The position numbers and the translations under genes were made by a program. Shown piece after piece: positions 15,419 to 24,013 of a stretch of DNA of 24,975 nt (its first letter is position 1; each line of letters opens with the position of its first letter). The notes under the pieces are model-generated. The model worked only from the letters and a program-made list of their open reading frames with translations. It was not told the origin of the DNA and ran no database searches. The stretch covers positions 1 to 24,975 of the forward strand of contig JAIRKR010000042.1 in the NCBI GenBank assembly GCA_031260015.1. The letters are read 5' to 3'. This stretch comes from Puniceicoccales bacterium (GTDB lineage Bacteria; Verrucomicrobiota; Verrucomicrobiia; Opitutales; UBA9783).

Positions 15419-15799
15419 ATGGACAAAAAACACAAGGCGCTTGTGGGTCGTTTGGCAGAGTTTTCTTTTGCGCACGAAGAGGATCGGTGTTTGGAGAGAG
15501 TAAAGCGCATCTTAACGTTCCTGCAGTCCCGTTACCCGCGTTCCATTAAAGAAGTCTTACATTATTATTGGACGTGTTTGCGTAAAATTCATACGCAACA
15601 TTGTCTCTGCGTAGAATATGCAGGGTATTTAAGTAGAGAACAGACGATGTCCATTTTTAAGGAAGTATCGTGCCAAATTGTTTATCGGGAGAATCCGCAA
15701 CTGGTGGGCGGCATAAGAATTAAGCACGGAGACTGGGTTTGGGATCGCTCAATTCAGGGTCAATTGAAAGCATTAACGCGAAAATTAAAAAAATCATGA
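15419..15799 (+). CDS. atpH: F1Fo ATP synthase subunit delta, short form
   Basis: 126 residues, against about 175-185 for a usual delta. The C-terminal part is recognisable: ENPQLVGGIRIKHGDWVWDR followed by SIQGQLKALTRKL corresponds to the family's 'P-x-L-I-G-G-x-x-x-x-x-G-x-x-x-D-x-S' end. The N-terminal helical domain that caps the top of the alpha subunits is reduced. Position between atpF and atpA supports the call. Its stop overlaps the atpA start (ATGA), so the two are translationally coupled. The length is probably genuine, since the ATG follows the atpF stop by 3 nt. Confidence 0.85.
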   Translation: MDKKHKALVGRLAEFSFAHEEDRCLERVKRILTFLQSRYPRSIKEVLHYYWTCLRKIHTQHCLCVEYAGYLSREQTMSIFKEVSCQIVYRENPQLVGGIRIKHGDWVWDRSIQGQLKALTRKLKKS

Positions 15800-17328
15800 T
15801 GGCAATTCTTGCAGACATAAAAGAGACAATTGAGGCGTTTGCAACAACGTCGATTCGTTCCAACGTGGGTAAAATAATTGCGCTGGCAGATTCCGTTGCC
15901 AAAGTAGAAGGATTGTCCGACGTAATGTACAATGAAATGGTATCTTTCCCCCACAACGTGCACGGTATTGCCTTTAATTTGGAAGAAGACGAAGTGGGTA
16001 TCGTTTTGTTGGGTGATACGAGTCTCCTAAAAGTTGGAGATGAATGTCAAACAACCGGCTTGCTTCTGTCGGTACCGGTTGGAAAATCTCTATTGGGACG
16101 CGTTGTGGATGCTTTGGGGCAGCCCATAGATGGTAAGGGTGAAATAAAAGCCGAAACAAGGTATCCGGTTGAAAAGATTGCTCCCGGAATTATTGCGCGC
16201 AAATCGGTCAACCAACCTTTGCAGACGGGTATATTGTCCGTGGATGCCATGTTTCCTATTGGACGTGGGCAAAGAGAACTTATTATCGGTGACCGCTCTA
16301 CGGGTAAAACGACACTTGCCTTGGATACCATTTTGCACCAAGCAAAGTTAAACCGCGAAGGTCTGGCAAGCGGCGATACCAATTTTCGCCCCGTTTATTC
16401 GATTTACGTGGCGATTGGCCAGAAAAATGCGACCATTGCACGTACGCTCAAGGTATTGGAAGATTACGGCGCTCTAGAATACACCATTGTGGTGTCCGCT
16501 TCCGCTTCCGATAATGCAGCCAATCAATATATTGCCCCTTATGCGGGGACCGCCATGGGGGAATATTTTATGCAAAATGGCATGGATGCGCTCATCGTGT
16601 ACGATGATTTATCGAAACATGCGGTGGCGTATCGCCAAATTTCGCTCGTGTTAAAACGGCCTTCTGGACGTGAGGCTTTCCCGGGAGATGTATTCTATTT
16701 GCATTCCCGACTTTTGGAGCGTTCTGCCAGATTAAATGCCGATTATGGAGATGGTTCATTGACCGCCTTGCCCATCATTGAAACGCAAGCCGGTGACGTT
16801 TCCGCTTACATTCCGACCAATGTTATTTCCATCACGGATGGCCAGTTGTTTTTAGAAACAGATTTGTTTAACCAAGGCATAAGACCGGCCATATCAGTAG
16901 GTATTTCGGTATCGCGCGTTGGATCGGCAGCGCAGATTAAGGCACTAAAAAAAGTTGCAGGTCAATTAAAGCTTGAAATGGCTCAGTATCAAGAATTGCA
17001 GGCTTTTACGCAATTTGGGTCCGACTTGGATGCTAAAACGCGACATCAGCTGGAACGCGGCAAGCGTATTATTGAAGTATTAAAGCAGGGGGTTCATAAG
17101 GATCGGTATGTTTCGTTCCAGGTGGCTATTTTGTGGGCTATACAAAAAGGTTACTTCGATGCGGTTGAAGTTGACAAAATGCCCGATGTTATCGCCCATT
17201 TGAGTGACCATTTTCTGAATTTGCAAAAGGATTGGATGCATCAATTAAATGCCATAAAGGAATTGACCGAATCGCTTGCCAATCAATTGGAACAAATCTT
17301 CAACAATTGGCAACAAACGAAGGCGTGA
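15796..17328 (+). CDS. atpA: F1Fo ATP synthase subunit alpha
   Basis: 510 residues from the ATG at 15796, which overlaps the atpH stop; the frame is open further upstream only because it runs through atpH. Walker A is GDRSTGKT (165-172), where most alphas have GDRQTGKT, so Gln is replaced by Ser. Other landmarks are intact: VAIGQKNATIARTL, YDDLSKHAVAYRQISL, RPSGREAFPGDVFYLHSRLL and PAISVGISVSRVGSAAQ with the arginine finger. A short insert rich in Gly/Asn (NREGLASGDTNFRP) sits before the IGQK motif. It binds nucleotide at the non-catalytic sites of F1. Confidence 0.97.
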   Translation: MMAILADIKETIEAFATTSIRSNVGKIIALADSVAKVEGLSDVMYNEMVSFPHNVHGIAFNLEEDEVGIVLLGDTSLLKVGDECQTTGLLLSVPVGKSLLGRVVDALGQPIDGKGEIKAETRYPVEKIAPGIIARKSVNQPLQTGILSVDAMFPIGRGQRELIIGDRSTGKTTLALDTILHQAKLNREGLASGDTNFRPVYSIYVAIGQKNATIARTLKVLEDYGALEYTIVVSASASDNAANQYIAPYAGTAMGEYFMQNGMDALIVYDDLSKHAVAYRQISLVLKRPSGREAFPGDVFYLHSRLLERSARLNADYGDGSLTALPIIETQAGDVSAYIPTNVISITDGQLFLETDLFNQGIRPAISVGISVSRVGSAAQIKALKKVAGQLKLEMAQYQELQAFTQFGSDLDAKTRHQLERGKRIIEVLKQGVHKDRYVSFQVAILWAIQKGYFDAVEVDKMPDVIAHLSDHFLNLQKDWMHQLNAIKELTESLANQLEQIFNNWQQTKA

Positions 17329-17332
17329 TTCT

Positions 17333-18214
17333 ATGAAAGGCATGCGAGAAATTCGGACACGCATTAAAGCGATTAAAAATACGGCTCAAATCACGCGTGC
17401 CATGGAATTGGTGGCCTCTTCCAAAATGAAGAAAGCACAGGATGGTGCTTTGCATAGTCGTTTGTATGCGTACGAATTGGCCGAACTTTTACACGCTTTA
17501 ACGCAACAAGTCTCTTGGGACGACATCCAGCACCCGTTTTTGAATGCCAGGGATGTGCATTACCGAGGCGTGCTGTTGGTGATGGCCGATAAAGGGTTGT
17601 GTGGTTCTCTGAACCAAAATTTGCTGAAAGAAGCATTGCAATTGCCTGCTTGTACACGATTTATAGTGGTGGGCCAAAAAGGTCTGCAGGTAATGTCACG
17701 CAATCGTTCGGATTTACTGGGGCACTTTACATGTCCCGATGTTATTCATTTTAAACAGGTGCAAGAAATTGTTCATTTTCTCGTGGATGCCTATCAAAGT
17801 CGGAAAATTGATACCCTAGAAGTTTTGTTCCCACGTTTTAAGAATACACTTGTGCAAGAACCGGCGCTAAGACGTCTGTTGCCTATGGTTAATCTCGAAG
17901 AAGAATTAAAGAATTTGTATCATTGGATGGGGATTGATGGGTCTAAATTGGCAAATAACGATCGAGATTTTATTGTTGAGCCTAACGGTAAAACGATTTT
18001 GGAACAATTGCCTTTGCTATTTCTTAAAAAAACGCTTTACCAAATTTTACTGGAAGCAAAGGCTTCCGAACACAGCGCACGTATGGTAGCCATGAAAGCG
18101 GCCACGGACAATGCGGAAACTTTAATTGAAAATTTGAAATTGGAGTACAATAAGGCCCGTCAGTCGAGTATTACGCAAGAAATTGTGGAAATCACGGCGA
18201 GTCAAAACTTATGA
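17333..18214 (+). CDS. atpG: F1Fo ATP synthase subunit gamma
   Basis: 293 residues, the usual length, from the ATG at 17333, which lies 4 nt after the atpA stop; the upstream open stretch belongs to atpA. The N-terminal helix GMREIRTRIKAIKNTAQITR followed by AMELVASSKMKKAQ, the central MADKGLCGSLN, and the C-terminal helix with SEHSARMVAMKAATDNAETL are all family hallmarks. It forms the rotating central stalk that drives the catalytic sites. Confidence 0.96.
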   Translation: MKGMREIRTRIKAIKNTAQITRAMELVASSKMKKAQDGALHSRLYAYELAELLHALTQQVSWDDIQHPFLNARDVHYRGVLLVMADKGLCGSLNQNLLKEALQLPACTRFIVVGQKGLQVMSRNRSDLLGHFTCPDVIHFKQVQEIVHFLVDAYQSRKIDTLEVLFPRFKNTLVQEPALRRLLPMVNLEEELKNLYHWMGIDGSKLANNDRDFIVEPNGKTILEQLPLLFLKKTLYQILLEAKASEHSARMVAMKAATDNAETLIENLKLEYNKARQSSITQEIVEITASQNL

Positions 18215-18227
18215 ATTTGTGGACCAT

Positions 18228-19652
18228 ATGAATAACGTAGGTAAGATTGTTCAAGTGATTGGTGCTGTCGTTGACGTACAGTTTGCCAAAGAAGCTATTC
18301 CGGAAATTTACAATGCGTTGGAAGTGACGCTGGATGCAACAGAAGAGAGAAAGTCGCGTCTTGTTTTAGAAGTACAGCAACATTTATACGAAGGATTGGT
18401 CCGTGCGGTAGCCATGTCTTCTTCCGAAGGTCTCCGACGTGGCATGGAGGTTTTAGATACCGGTCAACCCATATCCATTCCCGTGGGCAAAGGTGTATTG
18501 GGACGTATTTTAAATGTTATTGGAGAACCGGTAGACAATCGTGGACCCATTGAAGCGGATTTACTGTTGGCGATTCACAGAAATCCCCCCAGCCTGTTGG
18601 AGCAAAGTACAGAAGCTCAAATCCTGGAAACGGGCATCAAGGTGATTGATCTCATTTGTCCGTTCATAAAAGGAGGTAAAGTAGGTGCCTTTGGGGGTGC
18701 CGGTGTAGGTAAGACCGTCGTTATCATGGAGCTTATCCAAAATATTGCCATGGCGCACGGTGGATATTCGGTTTTCTCGGGCGTTGGAGAACGTTCACGG
18801 GAAGGGAATGATTTATATAGGGAAATGAAGGATGCCAAAGTCATCGATCTGGAACATCCTGAAAATTCAAAAGTAGCTCTGGTATACGGACAAATGAATG
18901 AACCACCGGGAGCTCGTATGCGTGTCGGTTTAGCCGGCTTGACGGTGGCCGAACATTTCAGAGACGCCTACGGACAAGATGTATTGCTCTTTATCGACAA
19001 CATCTTTCGCTTTTCGCAAGCGGGCTCAGAAGTATCTGCACTTTTGGGACGATCCCCTTCTGCAGTTGGATATCAACCTACTTTGAGTCAAGAAATGGGG
19101 GCATTGCAGGAACGTATTACTTCAACAAAAAAAGGTTCCATTACGTCTTTCCAGGCAGTATATGTCCCTGCCGACGATTTAACGGATCCCGCACCCGCAA
19201 ATACGTTTGCGCACTTGGATTCAACGATCGTGTTGGATCGACGCATAGCCGCACTCGGTATTTATCCTGCGGTGGACCCTTTGGCATCGGGTTCCCAGGC
19301 GCTTGATCCCAATATTGTTGGAGAAGAACATTTTGCAACGGCGCGGCGCGTACAATCCGTTTTGCAAAGGTACAAAGATTTACAAGACATCATCGCCATT
19401 TTGGGCATTGATGAGTTGTCTCCCGAAGATAAACTCATCGTGGCCCGGGCCCGTAAAATCCAGAAATTTCTTTCTCAACCTTTCCGCGTTGCAGAAATTT
19501 TCACCGGATACAAGGGTAAGTATGTCAAGACGGCCGATTGCGTCAAAGGATTCAAAATGATTTTAGAAGGTGAATTGGACGAAATCCCCGAAAACAATTT
19601 TTATATGAAGGGGACTATCGAAGAAGTGATGGAGGCTTCCAAGGAATCGTAA
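18228..19652 (+). CDS. atpD: F1Fo ATP synthase subunit beta
   Basis: 474 residues from the ATG at 18228 (start MNNVGKIVQVIGAVVDVQF), 13 nt after the atpG stop. Walker A is GGAGVGKT (156-163, K162), followed by GVGERSREGNDLY with the catalytic glutamate region, LLFIDNIFRFSQAGSEVSALLGR truncated here to its core FIDNIFRF, and the beta signature region PAVDPLASGSQ. The lever motif usually written DELSEED is DELSPED (395-401). This is the catalytic subunit of F1. Confidence 0.97.
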   Translation: MNNVGKIVQVIGAVVDVQFAKEAIPEIYNALEVTLDATEERKSRLVLEVQQHLYEGLVRAVAMSSSEGLRRGMEVLDTGQPISIPVGKGVLGRILNVIGEPVDNRGPIEADLLLAIHRNPPSLLEQSTEAQILETGIKVIDLICPFIKGGKVGAFGGAGVGKTVVIMELIQNIAMAHGGYSVFSGVGERSREGNDLYREMKDAKVIDLEHPENSKVALVYGQMNEPPGARMRVGLAGLTVAEHFRDAYGQDVLLFIDNIFRFSQAGSEVSALLGRSPSAVGYQPTLSQEMGALQERITSTKKGSITSFQAVYVPADDLTDPAPANTFAHLDSTIVLDRRIAALGIYPAVDPLASGSQALDPNIVGEEHFATARRVQSVLQRYKDLQDIIAILGIDELSPEDKLIVARARKIQKFLSQPFRVAEIFTGYKGKYVKTADCVKGFKMILEGELDEIPENNFYMKGTIEEVMEASKES

Positions 19653-19656
19653 TTCT

Positions 19657-20073
19657 ATGGGGTTTTTGCTTAAAATTGTTATTCCCGAAAAAGTTGTTTT
19701 CGAAGGTAAAGTTACTTCGGTAATATTACCCACAGTTTTGGGGGAAATAGAGATTCTTGAAGATCATTTGCCCATTGTAGGTCTTTTGGAGCCCGGTGCA
19801 GCTATTTATAAAATCAATGGTCAGACAAATTCGATTGCCGTCGATACGGGTTTTTTTAGGTTAAGAAAAGATCAATTAATACTCCTAACGGAAGCCGCTA
19901 TCGACGTACAAGTTTTGGATGCAAGTTCGATTGATGCGGCTGTGCGTCGTGCGCAGGAAGCGCTTGAAAAAGCTAAAAGAGAGCAGGGGGCCAATGCCGA
20001 AGAACTTGAACGTTTGGACAAAATGTTTCGATTCCAACTAGCCCAGCAGCTTACAAAACAAATTAGGCGTTGA
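19657..20073 (+). CDS. atpC: F1Fo ATP synthase subunit epsilon
   Basis: 138 residues: an N-terminal beta sandwich (KIVIPEKVVFEGKVTSVILP, then GEIEILEDHLPIVGLLEPG) and a complete C-terminal helical hairpin (about 90-138, IDAAVRRAQEALEKAKREQG). The full hairpin is the part that can inhibit ATP hydrolysis in other species. It lies 4 nt after atpD, and its TGA overlaps the ATG of the thioesterase gene by 1 nt, so it is co-transcribed with it. Confidence 0.95.
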   Translation: MGFLLKIVIPEKVVFEGKVTSVILPTVLGEIEILEDHLPIVGLLEPGAAIYKINGQTNSIAVDTGFFRLRKDQLILLTEAAIDVQVLDASSIDAAVRRAQEALEKAKREQGANAEELERLDKMFRFQLAQQLTKQIRR

Positions 20074-20465
20074 TGACGGATTTTGAAACTTCCATACGGG
20101 TAAGATATGCCGAAACGGATGCGATGGGTGTTGCACACCACAGCAACTATTTCGTATGGTTAGAGCTGGTCCGCGTAGAATGGCTTCGATTTTTGGGGTT
20201 AGATTACAGGCAGATGGAAGCTGATGGATTTGCTTTGCCCGTTGTTGAAGCTCATTTGCAATATAAATCGCCTGCATTTTTTGATGATTACATCAAAATT
20301 ATACTCAATCCTCCGGTTGAAAAATTGCACGCACGTTTTATGTTAACCTACACGCTTTCGCGTCAAGAGCTTCTCATCGCCAAAGGTTATACAGTACACG
20401 CCTTCATTAATCGGCAACGGCAATTGATTAAGCCGCCTGCATTCTTTTTAGAACGTATTGGCTGA
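20073..20465 (+). CDS. YbgC/FadM-like hotdog thioesterase
   Basis: 130 residues, the usual size for a single hotdog domain. The N-terminal YAETDAMGVAHHSNYFVWLE carries the family's active-site aspartate and 'G-V-x-x-H-x-N-Y' pattern, and the following helix RVEWLRFLGLDYRQM is typical of acyl-CoA thioesterases of the 4-hydroxybenzoyl-CoA type. Substrate is not readable. The ATG lies at 20073, overlapping the atpC stop (TGATG); the preceding TTG is not needed. It is the last gene of the atp transcript and is convergent with eno. A link with ATP synthase beyond co-transcription is not evident. Confidence 0.88.
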   Translation: MTDFETSIRVRYAETDAMGVAHHSNYFVWLELVRVEWLRFLGLDYRQMEADGFALPVVEAHLQYKSPAFFDDYIKIILNPPVEKLHARFMLTYTLSRQELLIAKGYTVHAFINRQRQLIKPPAFFLERIG

Positions 20466-20527
20466 AATTGAATTTAGCCGCTACACCCATCTTCTCAAGG
20501 TCATGGTATACTGGTACTGCCCAAAGA

Positions 20528-20570
20528 CTTTAGAATTCCACATAACATTCTCCTAAAGCCATCCGTTTTT
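20528..20570. terminator. Candidate terminator between the thioesterase gene and eno
   Basis: CTTTAGAAT (20528-20536) pairs imperfectly with ATTCTCCTAAAG (20547-20558) and is followed on the plus strand by two short T runs (from about 20566). A second weak stem, ATACG/CGTAT (20589-20606), is followed by TTTTT. The 264-nt convergent gap 20466-20729 holds nothing else I can support. Confidence 0.35.
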
Positions 20571-20729
20571 CGTTTTTATGTGTAAATTATACGCTTGTAC
20601 ACGTATTTTTAACAACGTACCACACTCGGACACTTCTGCGACGCTTTATTCGTCCGTTTTAGGCACATCTCGGCATGCTATTCTCAGTTTTTAGGCAACT
20701 TGAAAAAGTTTTCCGTTTACTTGCACACT

Positions 20730-22025
20730 TTAATGGAGGCCGTAAACGGCTGCATTGCCCAGTTCTTCTTCGATGCGTAACAGGCGATTGTATTTGCAGA
20801 TACGGTCTGTACGACTGAGTGATCCCGTTTTAATTTGGCCCGCATTTGTGGCAACCGCCAAATCTGCCAAAGTCGTATCTTCCGTTTCGCCGGAACGATG
20901 AGAAATAACGCATTGATAGCCGGAACGTTTGGCAAGTTCAATGGTATCCAACGTTTCTGTCAATGTACCGATTTGGTTTAGTTTTATGAGAATAGCATTG
21001 GCAATGTGTTGTTCGATTCCCTTGCTTAAAAACTTCGGATTTGTAACAAATAAATCATCCCCCACTAACTGTGTGTCGGTTCCCATAGCCTGAGTAAGCG
21101 TACGCCACCCAGTCCAATCATTTTCATCGCAGCCATCTTCAATTGAAAATATTGCGTAATCTTTTTTGAAGGTTTGGTAAAATGCCACCAAGGCTTCAAC
21201 GGTTTTTTCGGATCCATCCGATTTTTTAAAGATATAACGTTGTCGGGTTGCATCGTAAAATTCGGATGCGGCAACGTCGAGGGCAATTTTAATGTCTTGG
21301 CCAAGGCGATATCCCGCCTTTTCTACGGCTTTGACAATAAATTGTAATGCCTCTTCGTTCCCGCTCAGGTGAGGAGCAAACCCGCCTTCATCCCCAACGG
21401 CAGTTGAACGTCCACTTTGCTTTAATAGTGATTTAAGCGCATGGAAAATTTCGGTTCCCATACGCAACGCTTCTGAAAAACGTGAGGCGCCTACGGGGGC
21501 GATCATAAATTCTTGAATATCAATGGGAGCATCCGAATGGGCACCGCCATTCATAATGTTCATCATGGGGATGGGTAAAACGTGAGCGTTAACACCGCCT
21601 ACATAGCGGTAAAAGGGAATATTTAAGCAATTGGCAGCTGCACGTGCCACGGCCAACGAAACCCCCAAGATGGCGTTGGCCCCTAAACGAGATTTATTCT
21701 CCGTTCCATCCAATTGAATCATAATCTGATCAATATTCCGTTGATCAAGCGCCTCTAAGCCTTCCAAAGCTTTGGCTATTTCTTTATTTACGTGTTGAGT
21801 GGCTTGCAAAACCCCTTTCCCGTTGTAACGTTGGCGTACCGATGCATCCAAAGTTTCCACTTTACCATCGCGTAATTCCAAAGCCTCATGGATACCCGTA
21901 CTGGCACCCGAAGGAACCGCCGCGCAGCCAATACTCCCGTCTTCCAAAGTCACCTCAACCTCCACGGTAGGGTTGCCACGGGAATCTAAAATTTCTCTGC
22001 CTAATATCTCAACAATACAACTCAT
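20730..22025 (-). CDS. eno: Enolase
   Basis: 431 residues, the usual length. Catalytic residues are in place: E213 in GDEGGFAP, K348 in the signature ILIKLNQIGTLTET, and metal ligands D250 (ALDVAASEF), E296 (SIEDG) and the aspartate pair 323-324 (VGDDLF). The substrate-loop serine (SGASTG, 39-44) is present and the last part has SHRSGETEDT. It interconverts 2-phosphoglycerate and phosphoenolpyruvate in the cytoplasm. No Shine-Dalgarno precedes the ATG; a promoter ends 9 nt upstream. It stands alone on the minus strand, convergent with the atp operon. Confidence 0.98.
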   Translation of the reverse strand: MSCIVEILGREILDSRGNPTVEVEVTLEDGSIGCAAVPSGASTGIHEALELRDGKVETLDASVRQRYNGKGVLQATQHVNKEIAKALEGLEALDQRNIDQIMIQLDGTENKSRLGANAILGVSLAVARAAANCLNIPFYRYVGGVNAHVLPIPMMNIMNGGAHSDAPIDIQEFMIAPVGASRFSEALRMGTEIFHALKSLLKQSGRSTAVGDEGGFAPHLSGNEEALQFIVKAVEKAGYRLGQDIKIALDVAASEFYDATRQRYIFKKSDGSEKTVEALVAFYQTFKKDYAIFSIEDGCDENDWTGWRTLTQAMGTDTQLVGDDLFVTNPKFLSKGIEQHIANAILIKLNQIGTLTETLDTIELAKRSGYQCVISHRSGETEDTTLADLAVATNAGQIKTGSLSRTDRICKYNRLLRIEEELGNAAVYGLH

Positions 22026-22034
22026 AGTTATTTC

Positions 22035-22063
22035 ATTAAAAAGAAAATTGTGGAAGATTGCAA
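22035..22063 (-). promoter_or_regulatory. Promoter of eno
   Basis: Minus-strand TTGCAA (22063-22058), a 17-nt spacer and TTTAAT (22040-22035) end 9 nt before the eno ATG. The predicted leader is 2-3 nt, again without room for a Shine-Dalgarno. Confidence 0.5.
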
Positions 22064-22204
22064 GGTATAAGTTTCAAGATGATGCACTGATATTTATTGT
22101 CGGTCACTCGGGGGACCAGGATCGCACATGCTGATTTTCTCAATTACAAAAATATATTTAAAAAGGCGTTTAAAGAATGCATGTGACGTAACAACTGCGT
22201 TTTC

Positions 22205-22222
22205 CCCAAAATACGTTTTGGG
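22205..22222 (-). terminator. Hairpin just after glgA
   Basis: CCCAAAA and TTTTGGG (7-bp perfect stem) flank a 4-nt loop, 3 nt past the glgA stop on the minus strand. No T tract follows the stem in that direction, so it may act as an mRNA 3' end stabiliser or a weak terminator. Confidence 0.4.
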
Positions 22223-22225
22223 ATA

Positions 22226-23686
22226 TTACCGTACGTACTTTCGCCTTGCTCGAATGGCCCATTGGTAAACTTGCTCGTAAGCTTTTGCGGCCTTATGCCA
22301 TGAAAAATCGGTACCCATGGCTTGTTTTTGCATGGATGTAAAGATTTGAGGGCGATCATAATAGGTGGCACAAGCCCAACCCATGGTATTCCACAAAGCA
22401 TCCTGTGTGAGTTCGTTGAAAACAAAGCCTGTACCCTTGCCCGTTGTTTCATCGAGGGAATGAACGGTATCTGCCAATCCGCCTGTGTTTCTGACAATCG
22501 GCAAGGTCCCGTAACGCATGGAATACATCTGATTAAGTCCGCAGGGTTCAAAACGACTCGGCATGACGAAGAGGTCGGATCCGGCTTCGATGAGGTGTGC
22601 CAGCGACGTATCGAAGCCTATATACACACCTAATTGTTGCGGATATTTTTGGGCAATTTCACAAAATCTTTGTTCCCAAGATCCTTCACCGTTCCCCAAC
22701 ACCACCATCTGGATGCGCAATCTGGACAAAAGTGAAGGTAGGATATCCAACAGGATGTCGAGCCCTTTCTGGAAATACAAACGGCTAACAACGCCGTACA
22801 CGGGCATATGGGGATCAATTTTTAGGTTAAAATAGTGTTGCAAGTATTGTTTGCAAATACCCTTGCCCGCTAGATTTCTGGCCGAGTAGGTTGCGGGTAA
22901 TCCAGTGTCTGTACTTGGATTCCAAAGTGTTTCATCGATTCCATTGAGAATACCGATCAGATCTCCGGCTTTAAATTTCAAAACGGTATGCAGCCCACAT
23001 CCCCCTACGTGGGTCTGAATCTCGCATGCATAGTTGGGACTTACGGTTGTCAGCTTCGTGGCGTGAAAAAGCGCTCCTTTCATGAAGTTAACGGTCCCCA
23101 TAGATTCTAAACTGTCGCATCGGTATTCGGAGAATGGTATACCGGCGTAGGCTAAAATATCTGGAGCAAAAATACCTTGATGTTCCAAGTTATGAATCGT
23201 AAAAACGGTGGCCGTTTGATTCAATTTTTGCCCCCATTCGCACGTATTGATGTAAACGGGAATAAGCCCCGTTGTCCAATCGTTACAATGCAGTACGTCG
23301 GGATACCATTTGAGACTATAACATAAGTCAAGTACCGCCCGACTGAAGAATGCAAAACGTTCCCCATTATCAAAATGGGGTCCCCAAGGACCATCATAAA
23401 TTTCGCAACGTCCGAAATATTGTTGATATTCAATGAAATAATAAACGATGCCACGATTTGTACATTCCCAAATACGACATATTCTCTCGTGTCCTCCCAA
23501 ATGTACCACAACGTTGTCGTAGGCTTTCCAAGAATGCTGCGGTTGGATGGAACCGTACAAGGGTAAGCAGACGCGTACGTCGTGCCCCAACTGGCTTAAA
23601 TAAATAGGTAGAGCTCCTACAACATCTCCCAAACCTCCGACGGTGGCATAAGGATAGCATTCTGGACTAGCCATTAAAATTTTCAT
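22226..23686 (-). CDS. glgA: Glycogen synthase (ADP-glucose type, GT5)
   Basis: 486 residues, close to the E. coli enzyme (477). Two GT-B domains are visible. C-terminal landmarks are SRLYFQKGLD with R302 and K307, and SRFEPCGLNQMYSMRYGTLP with E380 and C382, then RNTGGLADTV. The N-terminal domain has H165 in TIHNLEHQGIF and HCNDWTTG. The N-terminal K-x-G-G-L motif, where Lys15 of E. coli contacts ADP-glucose, reads TVGGLGDV: the lysine is a threonine (T15). Otherwise the enzyme looks complete. It would extend alpha-1,4-glucan chains from ADP-glucose. The other glg genes are not in the window. Confidence 0.94.
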   Translation of the reverse strand: MKILMASPECYPYATVGGLGDVVGALPIYLSQLGHDVRVCLPLYGSIQPQHSWKAYDNVVVHLGGHERICRIWECTNRGIVYYFIEYQQYFGRCEIYDGPWGPHFDNGERFAFFSRAVLDLCYSLKWYPDVLHCNDWTTGLIPVYINTCEWGQKLNQTATVFTIHNLEHQGIFAPDILAYAGIPFSEYRCDSLESMGTVNFMKGALFHATKLTTVSPNYACEIQTHVGGCGLHTVLKFKAGDLIGILNGIDETLWNPSTDTGLPATYSARNLAGKGICKQYLQHYFNLKIDPHMPVYGVVSRLYFQKGLDILLDILPSLLSRLRIQMVVLGNGEGSWEQRFCEIAQKYPQQLGVYIGFDTSLAHLIEAGSDLFVMPSRFEPCGLNQMYSMRYGTLPIVRNTGGLADTVHSLDETTGKGTGFVFNELTQDALWNTMGWACATYYDRPQIFTSMQKQAMGTDFSWHKAAKAYEQVYQWAIRARRKYVR

Positions 23687-23764
23687 ACGGAAGTCTTTGT
23701 GGAAGTTAAATTACTGATGCAACGGCCACAAGCAGCATAATACGTGCCCGTTGAAAAATCAATT

Positions 23765-23980
23765 TTAATTTGGGTAACTCAGTGTTATCTTTACGGTCCA
23801 AAGATAATTGAAATCCACGGTGTATGTTATACCTTGAAACAGCTTTGTAAGATCGAGTGGTTGATGGAGGCCATCAACTAGAAAATGATTGACGGTCTCG
23901 CAGAGTTCGAAGCGTTTTTTATGCTTACGATCGCTAGCATTAATGACATGCTGCGAAATACTCCCGAGAACATTTTGCAT
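23765..23980 (-). CDS. Small hypothetical protein, 71 aa
   Basis: A 71-codon frame in the 327-nt gap between sua5 and glgA, starting 33 nt after the sua5 stop and ending 78 nt before glgA. The N-terminal half is helical and charged (ISQHVINASDRKHKKRFELC), the C-terminal half beta-like (FQGITYTVDFNYLWTVKITL). No overlap with other genes, no signal peptide, no family recognised, and no clear Shine-Dalgarno. It could be a real cytoplasmic protein or a chance frame; the composition slightly favours real. Confidence 0.45.
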   Translation of the reverse strand: MQNVLGSISQHVINASDRKHKKRFELCETVNHFLVDGLHQPLDLTKLFQGITYTVDFNYLWTVKITLSYPN

Positions 23981-24013
23981 GGATCATTGCTGAGGATTAG
24001 CGGCAGAACTCCA

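Noticed and set aside
22123..22183. CACATGC ... GCATGTG inverted repeat between glgA and eno
   Set aside because: Seven bases separated by over 40 nt, without other support, is likely chance.
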